A DNA stretch of 7,723 nt from NCBI GenBank assembly GCA_003577005.1, contig QEUW01000360.1, positions 1 through 7,723 on the forward strand. Reading direction: 5' to 3'. Shown here piece after piece: positions 1 through 4,525 of the stretch (position 1 is the stretch's first letter; every line of letters begins with the position of its first letter). Made by a program: the position numbers and the translations under genes. Below the pieces are notes generated by a model. The model ran no database searches and was not told where the DNA came from. It worked only from the letters and a program-made list of their open reading frames with translations. Origin of the DNA: Chloroflexota bacterium. GTDB taxonomy: Bacteria; Chloroflexota; Anaerolineae; Caldilineales; Caldilineaceae.

Positions 1-234
1 ACAGCAGAACCACCGAGATTGGCTTACCCTCATCAAGCCAGACATGCGCTACCCCTGAAATGCCTCTCGCAAGCCTCTGTTTTTCCTGCTTTGTCCTTCA
101 CTATAGGCGATGGCTACCGGGAGAGGGAACGCATCAAGAAGTTAAAACGGCGCTGGGTCACACGGTGGCAGAAGATGGACACACTACAGCGGCAAGCAGT
201 TTTGGCAGCAATTCAGGAGGCAAATACCTCATGA
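1..234 (+). CDS. Possible 3' end of an unrecognised gene (partial at window start)
   Basis: The frame is open from base 1 to a TGA at 232-234, so if it is a gene its start probably lies to the left. Within the window the only upstream start is a TTG at 19, which has no convincing ribosome binding site. The last ~40 residues are rich in Arg and Lys (YRERERIKKLKRR) and end in a helical-looking tail (LQRQAVLAAIQEA). The first 100 bases are more AT-rich and less coding-like than the rest of the window. The main argument for a real gene is the ATGA overlap at 231-234 with the next frame, which is typical of translational coupling. I do not recognise the family. It could equally be non-coding sequence upstream of the gene at 231. 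Confidence 0.35.
   Translation, partial: TAEPPRLAYPHQARHALPLKCLSQASVFPALSFTIGDGYRERERIKKLKRRWVTRWQKMDTLQRQAVLAAIQEANTS
215..220 (+). promoter_or_regulatory. Ribosome binding site fixing the start at 231
   Basis: AGGAGG lies 10 bases upstream of the ATG at 231. It selects this start over the in-frame upstream ATG at 60, whose extra 57 residues look like out-of-frame translation. Confidence 0.65.
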
Positions 235-497
235 ACACGCAGATTGGCGCGCTGATCGCCAGCATCAAACGCCAACTCGCCACCCTCTACTTACACGATC
301 TCACTGAGTGGACGCGCGGCGACGATGCGCGCTTTGCCCGCATGGTCGACGGGCGAGGCAAAAGCACCGGCAGCCCCGAACAATGGATGGCCAACCTGCA
401 TTCCATCTGCTCCAACGAGCATATATTGACCTTCTACCCTGACCTACCCGGCGAAGTCGGCGCTGCCCTCGCCTCTCTCCGTCTGGACGACCTGTGA
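231..497 (+). CDS. Small hypothetical protein, 88 residues
   Basis: The protein starts MNTQIGALIASIKRQL and ends LRLDDL. It is soluble, mixed in charge, and has no signal peptide, membrane segment or catalytic motif that I can identify. It begins with an amphipathic helix (about residues 4-22), followed by a polar stretch with GDDARF and a C-terminal segment FYPDLPGEVGAALASL. The start is supported by AGGAGG at 215-220 and by the ATGA overlap with the frame to the left. A frame beginning at 60 would only add unlikely sequence. The association with a possible upstream partner and with toxin-antitoxin genes downstream suggests an accessory gene, but no function can be assigned. Confidence 0.6.
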   Translation: MNTQIGALIASIKRQLATLYLHDLTEWTRGDDARFARMVDGRGKSTGSPEQWMANLHSICSNEHILTFYPDLPGEVGAALASLRLDDL

Positions 498-526
498 GCG
501 TGACGAGGTTTCGTATATTTCGGATA

Positions 527-555
527 TTGCGTTTATTTCTGTCCTATGCTACAGT
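527..555 (+). promoter_or_regulatory. Candidate promoter for the first toxin-antitoxin module
   Basis: TTGCGT at 527-532 is followed after 17 bases by TACAGT at 550-555. The -10 element is preceded by TGC, giving an extended -10 arrangement. The predicted transcript would start near 562 and carry a ~158-base leader containing the heptanucleotide repeats before the ATG at 720. This is a match to consensus only. Confidence 0.4.
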
Positions 556-566
556 GAACCATCCAA

Positions 567-692
567 ATGGTGAATGGTGAATTGCTAAGAGGCTTCGCCG
601 CTGACCTTGTGGTTGCTTCTGCCCAACCGGCTGGTTTACGAAGATACTCCCATTCACAATTCACAACGCTCAGTTCACAATTCACCATTCTC
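567..692. repeat. Heptanucleotide tandem repeats in inverted arrangement
   Basis: On the right arm (651-692) six adjacent 7-base units can be read, close to the consensus [A/C]ATTCAC, with one divergent unit in the middle. On the left arm (570-583) two units occur in the opposite orientation (GTGAATG, GTGAATT). The arms therefore contain a perfect 13-base inverted repeat: GAATGGTGAATTG at 572-584 and its complement at 678-690, about 93 bases apart. Such short tandem heptamers are known between genes of filamentous bacteria, especially cyanobacteria. Here they lie between a candidate promoter and an antitoxin gene. Confidence 0.7.
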
Positions 693-706
693 TACGGCAT
701 GGCACC

Positions 707-712
707 GAGGAG
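707..712 (+). promoter_or_regulatory. Ribosome binding site fixing the start at 720
   Basis: GAGGAG lies 7 bases before the ATG at 720. It argues against the in-frame ATG at 567, whose 51 extra codons are only translated repeat DNA. Confidence 0.7.
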
Positions 713-719
713 AAGACCG

Positions 720-1184
720 ATGAACACCCTATCTCTCGAACACGAAACCCTACTCGCCCCCAGCGAGACTGAAGCGGCACTGGCCAAGGAGACCAGCCAC
801 CGCCTGGCCTCCCTGCTGGGCGACCGCCGCGAGGTGTACATCCAGCTTGTCGAGGACGACCACCCCACCGAAACGCTGGCGATCCCGGCCTCCGCCCTGC
901 GCCTGCTCGCCCAGATCCTGGCGGAGATGGCGCAGGGTAACGCCGTCACCGTGACGCCCATCCACGCCGAACTGAGCACACAGCAGGCGGCGGACCTCCT
1001 CAACGTCTCCCGCCCCTTTCTGGTTCAGTTGCTCGAAAAGGGCGAGATCCCGTTTCACAAGGTCGGCGCCCACCGCCGCATCCGCTTCAAGGACCTGCTG
1101 GCCTACAAACAGGAGCGCTATGCCCGGCGACAACAGGCGCTCGCTGAGCTGGCCGCCTACGACCAGGAGCTGGGTCTCGAATAG
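720..1184 (+). CDS. Excisionase-type HTH antitoxin, partner of a PIN toxin
   Basis: The protein has 154 residues. The C-terminal part, about residues 85-130 (STQQAADLLNVSRPFLVQLL, then GEIPFHKVGAHRRIRFKDL), matches the excisionase/MerR-like helix-turn-helix domain, in which a recognition helix is followed by a wing holding the conserved HRR/RIRF residues. The N-terminal 80 residues include a hydrophobic helical segment (ASALRLLAQILAEMA) that may serve for dimerisation. In the known family these antitoxins sit directly upstream of a PIN-domain ribonuclease, neutralise it and repress the shared promoter. Here the partner begins 3 bases after the stop but is truncated, so this antitoxin is probably an orphan. 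GAGGAG at 707-712 fixes the start. Confidence 0.8.
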   Translation: MNTLSLEHETLLAPSETEAALAKETSHRLASLLGDRREVYIQLVEDDHPTETLAIPASALRLLAQILAEMAQGNAVTVTPIHAELSTQQAADLLNVSRPFLVQLLEKGEIPFHKVGAHRRIRFKDLLAYKQERYARRQQALAELAAYDQELGLE

Positions 1185-1187
1185 CTC

Positions 1188-1256
1188 ATGGAGCCGCTCA
1201 CCGCCTTTCTCGACGCCAATGTTCTCTACCGGGCAGCACTCAGAAACCTGTTTGGT
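1188..1256 (+). pseudogene. Remnant of a PIN-domain toxin (N-terminus only)
   Basis: The first ~22 codons read MEPLTAFLDANVLYRAALRN. This matches the start of PIN-domain ribonucleases paired with excisionase-type antitoxins: the FLDANVLY strand carries the first catalytic Asp, and the usual continuation is LR(D/N)LLLRLA. After about position 1250 the match stops. The remaining PIN fold of ~120 residues, with the other catalytic acids, is missing. The frame instead runs through what looks like a promoter region and into the UPF0175 gene. A formal 135-residue fusion frame (1188-1595) exists but is unlikely to be a functional protein. The most economical explanation is a deletion or recombination joining two toxin-antitoxin operons. 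The end point is approximate. Confidence 0.65.
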
Positions 1257-1259
1257 AGA

Positions 1260-1290
1260 GGTGACAATCACTCTTACCGTGACTATTACC
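1260..1290. repeat. Imperfect inverted repeat, possible operator
   Basis: GGTGACAATCAC (1260-1271) and GTGACTATTACC (1279-1290) form an inverted repeat. Of 12 pairs, 10 are possible if one G-T pair is allowed, and the loop is 7 bases. It sits roughly 30-60 bases upstream of the predicted transcription start of the UPF0175 antitoxin. That is a plausible place for autoregulatory binding, but the role is inferred. Confidence 0.35.
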
Positions 1291-1304
1291 TGTCGCCAAT
1301 GGTA

Positions 1305-1313
1305 TGGTACAAT
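1305..1313 (+). promoter_or_regulatory. Extended -10 promoter, probably giving a leaderless mRNA
   Basis: TGG followed by TACAAT (1308-1313) is an extended -10 element. Only a weak -35 match (ATTACC, 1285-1290) lies at 17-base spacing. The usual start, about 7 bases after the -10, falls on the A of the ATG at 1320. No Shine-Dalgarno sequence precedes that ATG, which is consistent with leaderless translation. Confidence 0.45.
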
Positions 1314-1319
1314 CAGCTT

Positions 1320-1595
1320 ATGACAAATACCGTTCAACTCACCCTGGAATTACCACGTGATCTCTTTGCGGCCTTGCGCCAGGAACCAGAAGAGTTCTTG
1401 CGTGAGATGCGCCTAGCCGCGGCGGTCAAGTGGTACGAGACGAGACAGGTTTCCCAGGCCAAAGCCGCCGAAATCGCCGGGCTCTCACGCGCCGAATTTC
1501 TGGCCGCGCTGGGCCGCTTTGGGGTGACACCCTTTCAGCTCTCCGTCGATGAGCTGATCCAGGAAGCCGGCGTCGCCGAGACCACCCATGCCTGA
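1320..1595 (+). CDS. UPF0175 family antitoxin
   Basis: The protein has 91 residues. It begins with a beta-strand-like segment (TVQLTLELPRDLF) and continues with helical sequence LREMRLAAAVKWYETRQVSQAK, AAEIAGLSRAEFLAALGRFG and VTPFQLSVDELIQE. This is the pattern of the UPF0175 family: a short N-terminal strand, then an HTH-like region with KAAEIAGLSRxEF, ending in the dimerising L.VDEL motif. Family members are the antitoxin partners of DUF3368 PIN toxins, and the next gene is one, overlapping by 8 bases (ATGCCTGA). The frame is open upstream to 1188, but those codons belong to the toxin remnant and promoter. The ATG at 1320 is chosen because homology-like sequence starts there and an extended -10 precedes it directly. 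Confidence 0.85.
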   Translation: MTNTVQLTLELPRDLFAALRQEPEEFLREMRLAAAVKWYETRQVSQAKAAEIAGLSRAEFLAALGRFGVTPFQLSVDELIQEAGVAETTHA

Positions 1596-2076
1596 ACGGT
1601 GGGTGGTCAACGCCTCACCCTTGATCGTCCTCGCCAAGATCCAGCAACAGGCCCTGTTGGCGCAACTGGCGGACAGCCTGGCCGTGCCGCAAGCTGTCGT
1701 GGATGAGATAGACGCCGGCCCACCGGATGACCCTGCCCGTCTCTTCCTCAGCACGGGGCCGCTGCCGGTGGTGACCGTCGCCCCGGACCCAACCGTCCTC
1801 GCCTGGGACCTGGGGGCGGGCGAAACCGCCGTGCTCAGCTACGCCCTCCACAACCCGGGTTGGAAGGCTGTGGTCGATGATGGCATGGCCCGCCGCTGCG
1901 CCCGCACGCTGGACATTCCGCTGCTGGGCACTCTGGCTGTGATCCTACGCGCCCGCCAGGCCGGGCTGATCCCTGCCGCGGCCCCGCTGCTCAAGGCGCT
2001 CCAGGCGGCGGGCCTTCGTCTCGATGACCGACTCATCCGCACGGCGCTCGCCCAAACCGTGGGCGAAACCTGGTAA
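1588..2076 (+). CDS. DUF3368-type PIN-domain toxin (predicted ribonuclease)
   Basis: The protein has 162 residues. VVNASPLIVLAKI at residues 6-18 is the first strand of the DUF3368 PIN fold, where Asn commonly replaces the first Asp. VPQAVVDEI (33-41) supplies an acidic residue, LGAGETAVLSYAL (75-87) holds the conserved Glu79, and AVVDDGMARRCARTL (94-108) holds Asp97/98. The segment IPLLGTLAVILRARQAGLI (110-128) is the typical family ending (hxGThGhhhxA). It should act as a Mg-dependent RNase held inactive by the UPF0175 protein. The ATG overlaps the antitoxin stop by 8 bases, implying coupled translation, with antitoxin first as is usual. All acidic positions appear intact, so the module is probably active. 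Confidence 0.88.
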   Translation: MPERWVVNASPLIVLAKIQQQALLAQLADSLAVPQAVVDEIDAGPPDDPARLFLSTGPLPVVTVAPDPTVLAWDLGAGETAVLSYALHNPGWKAVVDDGMARRCARTLDIPLLGTLAVILRARQAGLIPAAAPLLKALQAAGLRLDDRLIRTALAQTVGETW

Positions 2077-2090
2077 CACACAGCACTTCT

Positions 2091-2113
2091 GGGAGCGCCG
2101 GCATCCTGCCGGC
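2091..2113. repeat. REP-like palindromic element
   Basis: A GGGAGC head (2091-2096) is followed by GCCGGCA (2097-2103), a TCC loop, and TGCCGGC (2107-2113). The 7-bp stem is perfect. This head-plus-hairpin form resembles REP elements mobilised by REP-associated tyrosine transposases. It begins 14 bases after the PIN toxin stop and could protect or terminate the upstream transcript, although no T-run follows. Confidence 0.5.
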
Positions 2114-2230
2114 ACTCACGCACACGGCCATCGCCAACTTATTTGCCCACACCTGACGTAGGTCATCGCCTCCGGCGTGACATCCATCTTGTACGTTTGT
2201 GATTACCCTGGCCTTCACTCAAAAACACGA

Positions 2231-2259
2231 TTGACAAATCCACCGCCACAAGACATAAT
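2231..2259 (+). promoter_or_regulatory. Sigma70-type promoter for the membrane/STAND operon
   Basis: TTGACA (2231-2236) is separated by exactly 17 bases from CATAAT (2254-2259). This is the best consensus promoter in the window. The predicted start is near 2266, leaving a ~50-base leader before the ATG at 2317. The region between 2077 and 2230 otherwise holds only the REP-like hairpin and a short TGAC/GTCA inverted repeat at 2154-2165. Confidence 0.7.
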
Positions 2260-2316
2260 ACCCGCACACAACCTGAACCCCCTGTCCTGTCACAACGATT
2301 GAACACGGAGTCCCCC

Positions 2317-2619
2317 ATGGAACCCAATACCGCCATCCTGATCGCCCTCCTCGTACTGGCCCTTGTGGCGATCACCGCCCTCATCCTCTTTCGCCAACGC
2401 GCCAGCGCTGAGATCGACACACCCCTCGGCAAGGTGCGCGTGCAAGGCGACAACACCACCGCCCCGGCCCCACCGCCCGGCGCCGCCACCACCGAACAGG
2501 CGCAGGCCGGTGGCAACATCAGCGCCGCGGCCAAAACCGGAGGCGACGCCACCGTGCGCGACGCCAAAGTCAAGGGCGACATCTCCGCCACGGTCGAGAA
2601 CCCCGCCCCAAAAGCCTAG
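2317..2619 (+). CDS. Small membrane-anchored protein; likely N-terminal part of a frameshift fusion
   Basis: The protein has 100 residues. Residues 5-25 (TAILIALLVLALVAITALILF) are one strong transmembrane helix, followed at once by a basic RQR, so the rest is probably cytoplasmic. A Pro/Ala-rich linker (TTAPAPPPGAATTE) leads into a glycine-rich periodic segment, GGNISAAAKTGGDATVRDAKVKGDISATVEN. The ATG at 2317 has GGAG 6 bases upstream; a TTG at 2299 would add six residues and is less likely. The last codons, CCC GCC CCA AAA GCC TAG, contain a -1 slippery heptamer, and a hairpin covers the stop. A -1 shift would join this segment to the STAND NTPase downstream. Unshifted, it ends as a short membrane protein. 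I know no named family for it. Confidence 0.72.
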   Translation: MEPNTAILIALLVLALVAITALILFRQRASAEIDTPLGKVRVQGDNTTAPAPPPGAATTEQAQAGGNISAAAKTGGDATVRDAKVKGDISATVENPAPKA

Positions 2620-2638
2620 CCCCCGCTCAACTGGGGGC
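2607..2638 (+). promoter_or_regulatory. Candidate programmed -1 frameshift site (slippery heptamer and hairpin)
   Basis: CCCAAAA at 2607-2613 is read in the zero frame as C CCA AAA, the X XXY YYZ form of a -1 slippery site. A 5-base spacer follows. GCCCCC (2619-2624) then pairs perfectly with GGGGGC (2633-2638) across an 8-base loop. The zero-frame TAG is at 2617-2619. After slipping, reading resumes at AGC (2613) and stays open to 4304. Use in vivo is inferred. Confidence 0.6.
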
Positions 2639-2774
2639 GTCCACCATCACCAACACAACGGCGCAAACCAATATCGCCGTCACCGGCTACGTAGGCGAAG
2701 GCGCGCAGGCCGTCGCCATCGGCGCCCACATCGCCCAGGTCAACCACATCTATCAGCACACCCGCCCCCAACCG

Positions 2775-4304
2775 GTGGACGAGGCCACCCTGCGCGCCGC
2801 CCTCGCCCAACTCGACGCCCTGCCCATCGATACGCTCCCGCCAGTGTCGCCCCTGCCGCCCGGCTCACGGCTGGACCTGAGCCCCAACCCACTCTTCGTC
2901 GGTCGTGAATCCGAGTTGCGCACCCTCGCCCGCACGCTCAAAGGGGGCGAAACCATCGCCATCGGCCAGGTACAGACCGCCGCCGCCACCGGCTGGGGCG
3001 GCATCGGCAAAACCCAACTGGCCGCCGAGTTTGCCCACCGCTATGGCTGCTACTTCGCCGGCGTCTTCTGGCTCAGCTTTGCCGACCCCGCCAGCATACA
3101 CGCCGAGATCGCCACCTGTGGCGGACCCGGCCACCTCGACCTGCGCCCCGACTACGGCGCCCTCAAACTGGAGGACCAACTGCGCCTCGTGCTCGCCGCC
3201 TGGCAGGACGACCTGCCCCGCCTGCTCATCTTCGACAACTGCGAAGACCCGGCCCTGCTCACCGCCTACCGCCCCCGCACCGGCCACTGCCGCATCCTCC
3301 TCACCAGCCGCCACGCCACCTGGGAACGCACCCTCAACGTCACCCTCCTGCCCCTCGAAACCCTCCCCAGAGCCGAAAGCATCCGTCTGCTCCTGAAATT
3401 TTTGGATGGACACCAATCCACGACCAATTCTCCCAACGAGTCCCCCCTCTCCAACCTGGAGAGGGGGACAGGGGTTGAGGTTCTCGACGCTATCTCATCC
3501 GAACTCGGCGACCTCCCCCTCGCCCTCCACCTGGCCGGCAGCTATCTCGACCGCTACCGCCACACCGTCACGCCCGAGGCCTACCTCGCCCAGTTGCGCA
3601 GCCCGCAGATCCTGCAACACCGCTCGCTCCAAATGGGCGGCCATTCGCCCACCGGCCACGAACAGAACGTGGCTCGCACCTTTGCCCTCTCCTACGACCG
3701 GCTGGATGTCAAGGATCCTACCGACGCGCTCGCCCTGCGCCTGCTTGCCCGCTCCGCCCACTTTGCCCCTAACCTGCCCATCCCGCGCTCTCTCCTGCTC
3801 GCCAGTGCGGACCGGGCCGAGGACGACACCGCTGCCGCCGATGCGCTGACGAGGCTGGCCGGGCTGGGGCTGATTGAGGTGGAAGTTGACGGCGCGGTGC
3901 GTCTGCACCGGCTCATCGTCCTCTTTGTACAAGGGGTAGCAACCGATACTGAGGCGCAAGACGATGTGGAGGGGGCGGTAATCAGCGCTGCCTACAAGCT
4001 CAACACGGCAGGGTATCCGGCTGCCCTTCTGGCCTGGCAGGTCCATCTGCGTTATGTCACCGACCAGGCGCTCACCCGGCAGGATGAACGCAGTGCGACG
4101 TTAAGCAGCAATCTTGGCTACCACCTTAAGGCTGCCGGCGACCTGGCGGGGGCCAGACCCTACTACGAGCAGGCGCTGGCCATCCTCACAGCGCGACTCG
4201 GACCCGACCACCCCAACACGCAGACCGTGCGCAACAACCTCACCGCACTCCTGGCCGACCTGCAAGAACAGCAACCACCGGATGATCCGCCCGAAAAACT
4301 GTAA
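2775..4304 (+). CDS. NB-ARC/TPR STAND NTPase, probably translated as a fusion from 2317
   Basis: This is a signal-transduction ATPase of the STAND/NB-ARC class. Numbered from the GTG at 2775 (509 residues): FVGRESELRTL at 41-51 marks the domain start. GWGGIGKT at 73-80 is the P-loop, LLIFDN at 150-155 Walker B, and LLTSR at 175-179 the sensor. GDLPLAL at 245-251 is the GLPL-type motif and RLHRL at 376-380 the MHD-like site. Residues ~443-497 form one full TPR and part of another, a short array for this class. Residues 211-236 are an insert caused by a palindromic repeat in the gene. The GTG at 2775 has no ribosome binding site. The same frame is open from 2412 and strongly coding from about 2640 with no start codon, so the real N-terminus probably comes from the gene at 2317 by -1 frameshift (662 residues in total). 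STAND proteins often sense phage and trigger abortive responses; that role here is inferred. Confidence 0.85.
   Translation: MDEATLRAALAQLDALPIDTLPPVSPLPPGSRLDLSPNPLFVGRESELRTLARTLKGGETIAIGQVQTAAATGWGGIGKTQLAAEFAHRYGCYFAGVFWLSFADPASIHAEIATCGGPGHLDLRPDYGALKLEDQLRLVLAAWQDDLPRLLIFDNCEDPALLTAYRPRTGHCRILLTSRHATWERTLNVTLLPLETLPRAESIRLLLKFLDGHQSTTNSPNESPLSNLERGTGVEVLDAISSELGDLPLALHLAGSYLDRYRHTVTPEAYLAQLRSPQILQHRSLQMGGHSPTGHEQNVARTFALSYDRLDVKDPTDALALRLLARSAHFAPNLPIPRSLLLASADRAEDDTAAADALTRLAGLGLIEVEVDGAVRLHRLIVLFVQGVATDTEAQDDVEGAVISAAYKLNTAGYPAALLAWQVHLRYVTDQALTRQDERSATLSSNLGYHLKAAGDLAGARPYYEQALAILTARLGPDHPNTQTVRNNLTALLADLQEQQPPDDPPEKL
3443..3479. repeat. Palindromic repeat inserted inside the STAND gene
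   Basis: CCCCCTCTCCA (3443-3453) and TGGAGAGGGGG (3457-3467) form a perfect 11-bp stem with a 3-base loop, followed by the tail ACAGGGGTTGAG. A sibling with the same plan, including the GGGGTTGA tail, lies at 7464-7499. Intergenic repeats of this kind are common in Chloroflexota and cyanobacteria. Here it is in frame and encodes SPLSNLERGTGVE, interrupting the stretch between the NB-ARC sensor and GLPL motifs without breaking the frame. Confidence 0.7.
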
Positions 4305-4337
4305 GCAAGTTGTCAGTTTCCTGACCTTCTACATCTG

Positions 4338-4346
4338 TGCTATACT
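4338..4346 (+). promoter_or_regulatory. Extended -10 promoter ahead of hsdR
   Basis: TGC followed by TATACT (4341-4346) matches an extended -10 element. No good -35 lies at 16-18 bases; TTGTCA at 4310-4315 is 25 bases away, which is too far. Transcription would start near 4353, soon after the STAND stop codon. Confidence 0.45.
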
Positions 4347-4352
4347 ATTCCC

Positions 4353-4508
4353 AACAAAAATCGCCGGACAGGGGATGGCACACCCCTCCGGCGCAGTACC
4401 CACTGCTGAACACCCAGCAGCAGGTTGTGGCTCCCAGTTTACCACACCATCTGCCAGTTGCACACTCTCAGCCGTGGGCATTGCCCTTGTTGAGGGTGTT
4501 TTTCTTTT
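4353..4508 (+). ncRNA. Candidate structured leader or small RNA upstream of hsdR
   Basis: Between the extended -10 at 4341 and the T-run ending at 4508, three hairpins can be drawn. CGCCGG (4362-4367) pairs with CCGGCG (4388-4393), continuing as AGGGG with CCCCT around a two-base bulge, for 11 pairs in all. CTGCTG (4403-4408) pairs with CAGCAG (4415-4420). A terminator-like stem lies at 4462-4499. The region is non-coding: the frame open from 4337 gives implausible protein. I do not recognise a known riboswitch, 4.5S, 6S or tmRNA pattern. It may be an attenuated hsdR leader or an independent small RNA, or a chance cluster of repeat hairpins. Confidence 0.35.
4462..4508 (+). terminator. Intrinsic terminator-like hairpin 17 bases before the hsdR start
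   Basis: ACACTCTCA (4462-4470) pairs with TGAGGGTGT (4491-4499), nine pairs with one G-U. Its loop contains a second stem, GGGC (4476-4479) with GCCC (4483-4486). TTTTTCTTTT follows at 4499-4508. ACACTC at 4509-4514 could pair instead with GGGTGT (4494-4499), which would destroy the first stem. It may terminate the STAND transcript or attenuate hsdR. Confidence 0.5.
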
Positions 4509-4525
4509 ACACTCAAGCGATTACC

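Noticed and set aside
651..692. CRISPR array
   Set aside because: The units are 7 bases long and contiguous, with no spacers, and no cas gene is present.
567..719. 51-codon N-terminal extension of the HTH antitoxin
   Set aside because: It translates the heptamer repeats, and GAGGAG at 707-712 supports the ATG at 720.
2154..2165. TGAC-GTAG-GTCA as an operator upstream of the membrane/STAND operon
   Set aside because: Only 4-bp arms, and it lies ~65 bases upstream of the -35 box; too short to claim.
2363..2908. Overlapping 181-codon frame across the membrane protein and STAND gene start
   Set aside because: Its Pro/Arg/Ala-rich sequence is typical of a shifted reading of GC-rich coding DNA, and it conflicts with the membrane helix and NB-ARC frames.
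4310..4346. TTGTCA (4310-4315) as the -35 of the hsdR promoter
   Set aside because: The 25-base spacing to TATACT is too long for sigma70.
4362..4393. Known riboswitch, SRP RNA or 6S RNA in the hsdR leader
   Set aside because: None of the conserved core sequences of these RNAs could be found; only generic hairpins are visible.
4337..4525. 63-codon N-terminal extension of hsdR
   Set aside because: The extra residues cover the -10 region, hairpins and terminator and do not resemble the nuclease domain start. Homology-like sequence begins at the ATG at 4526.
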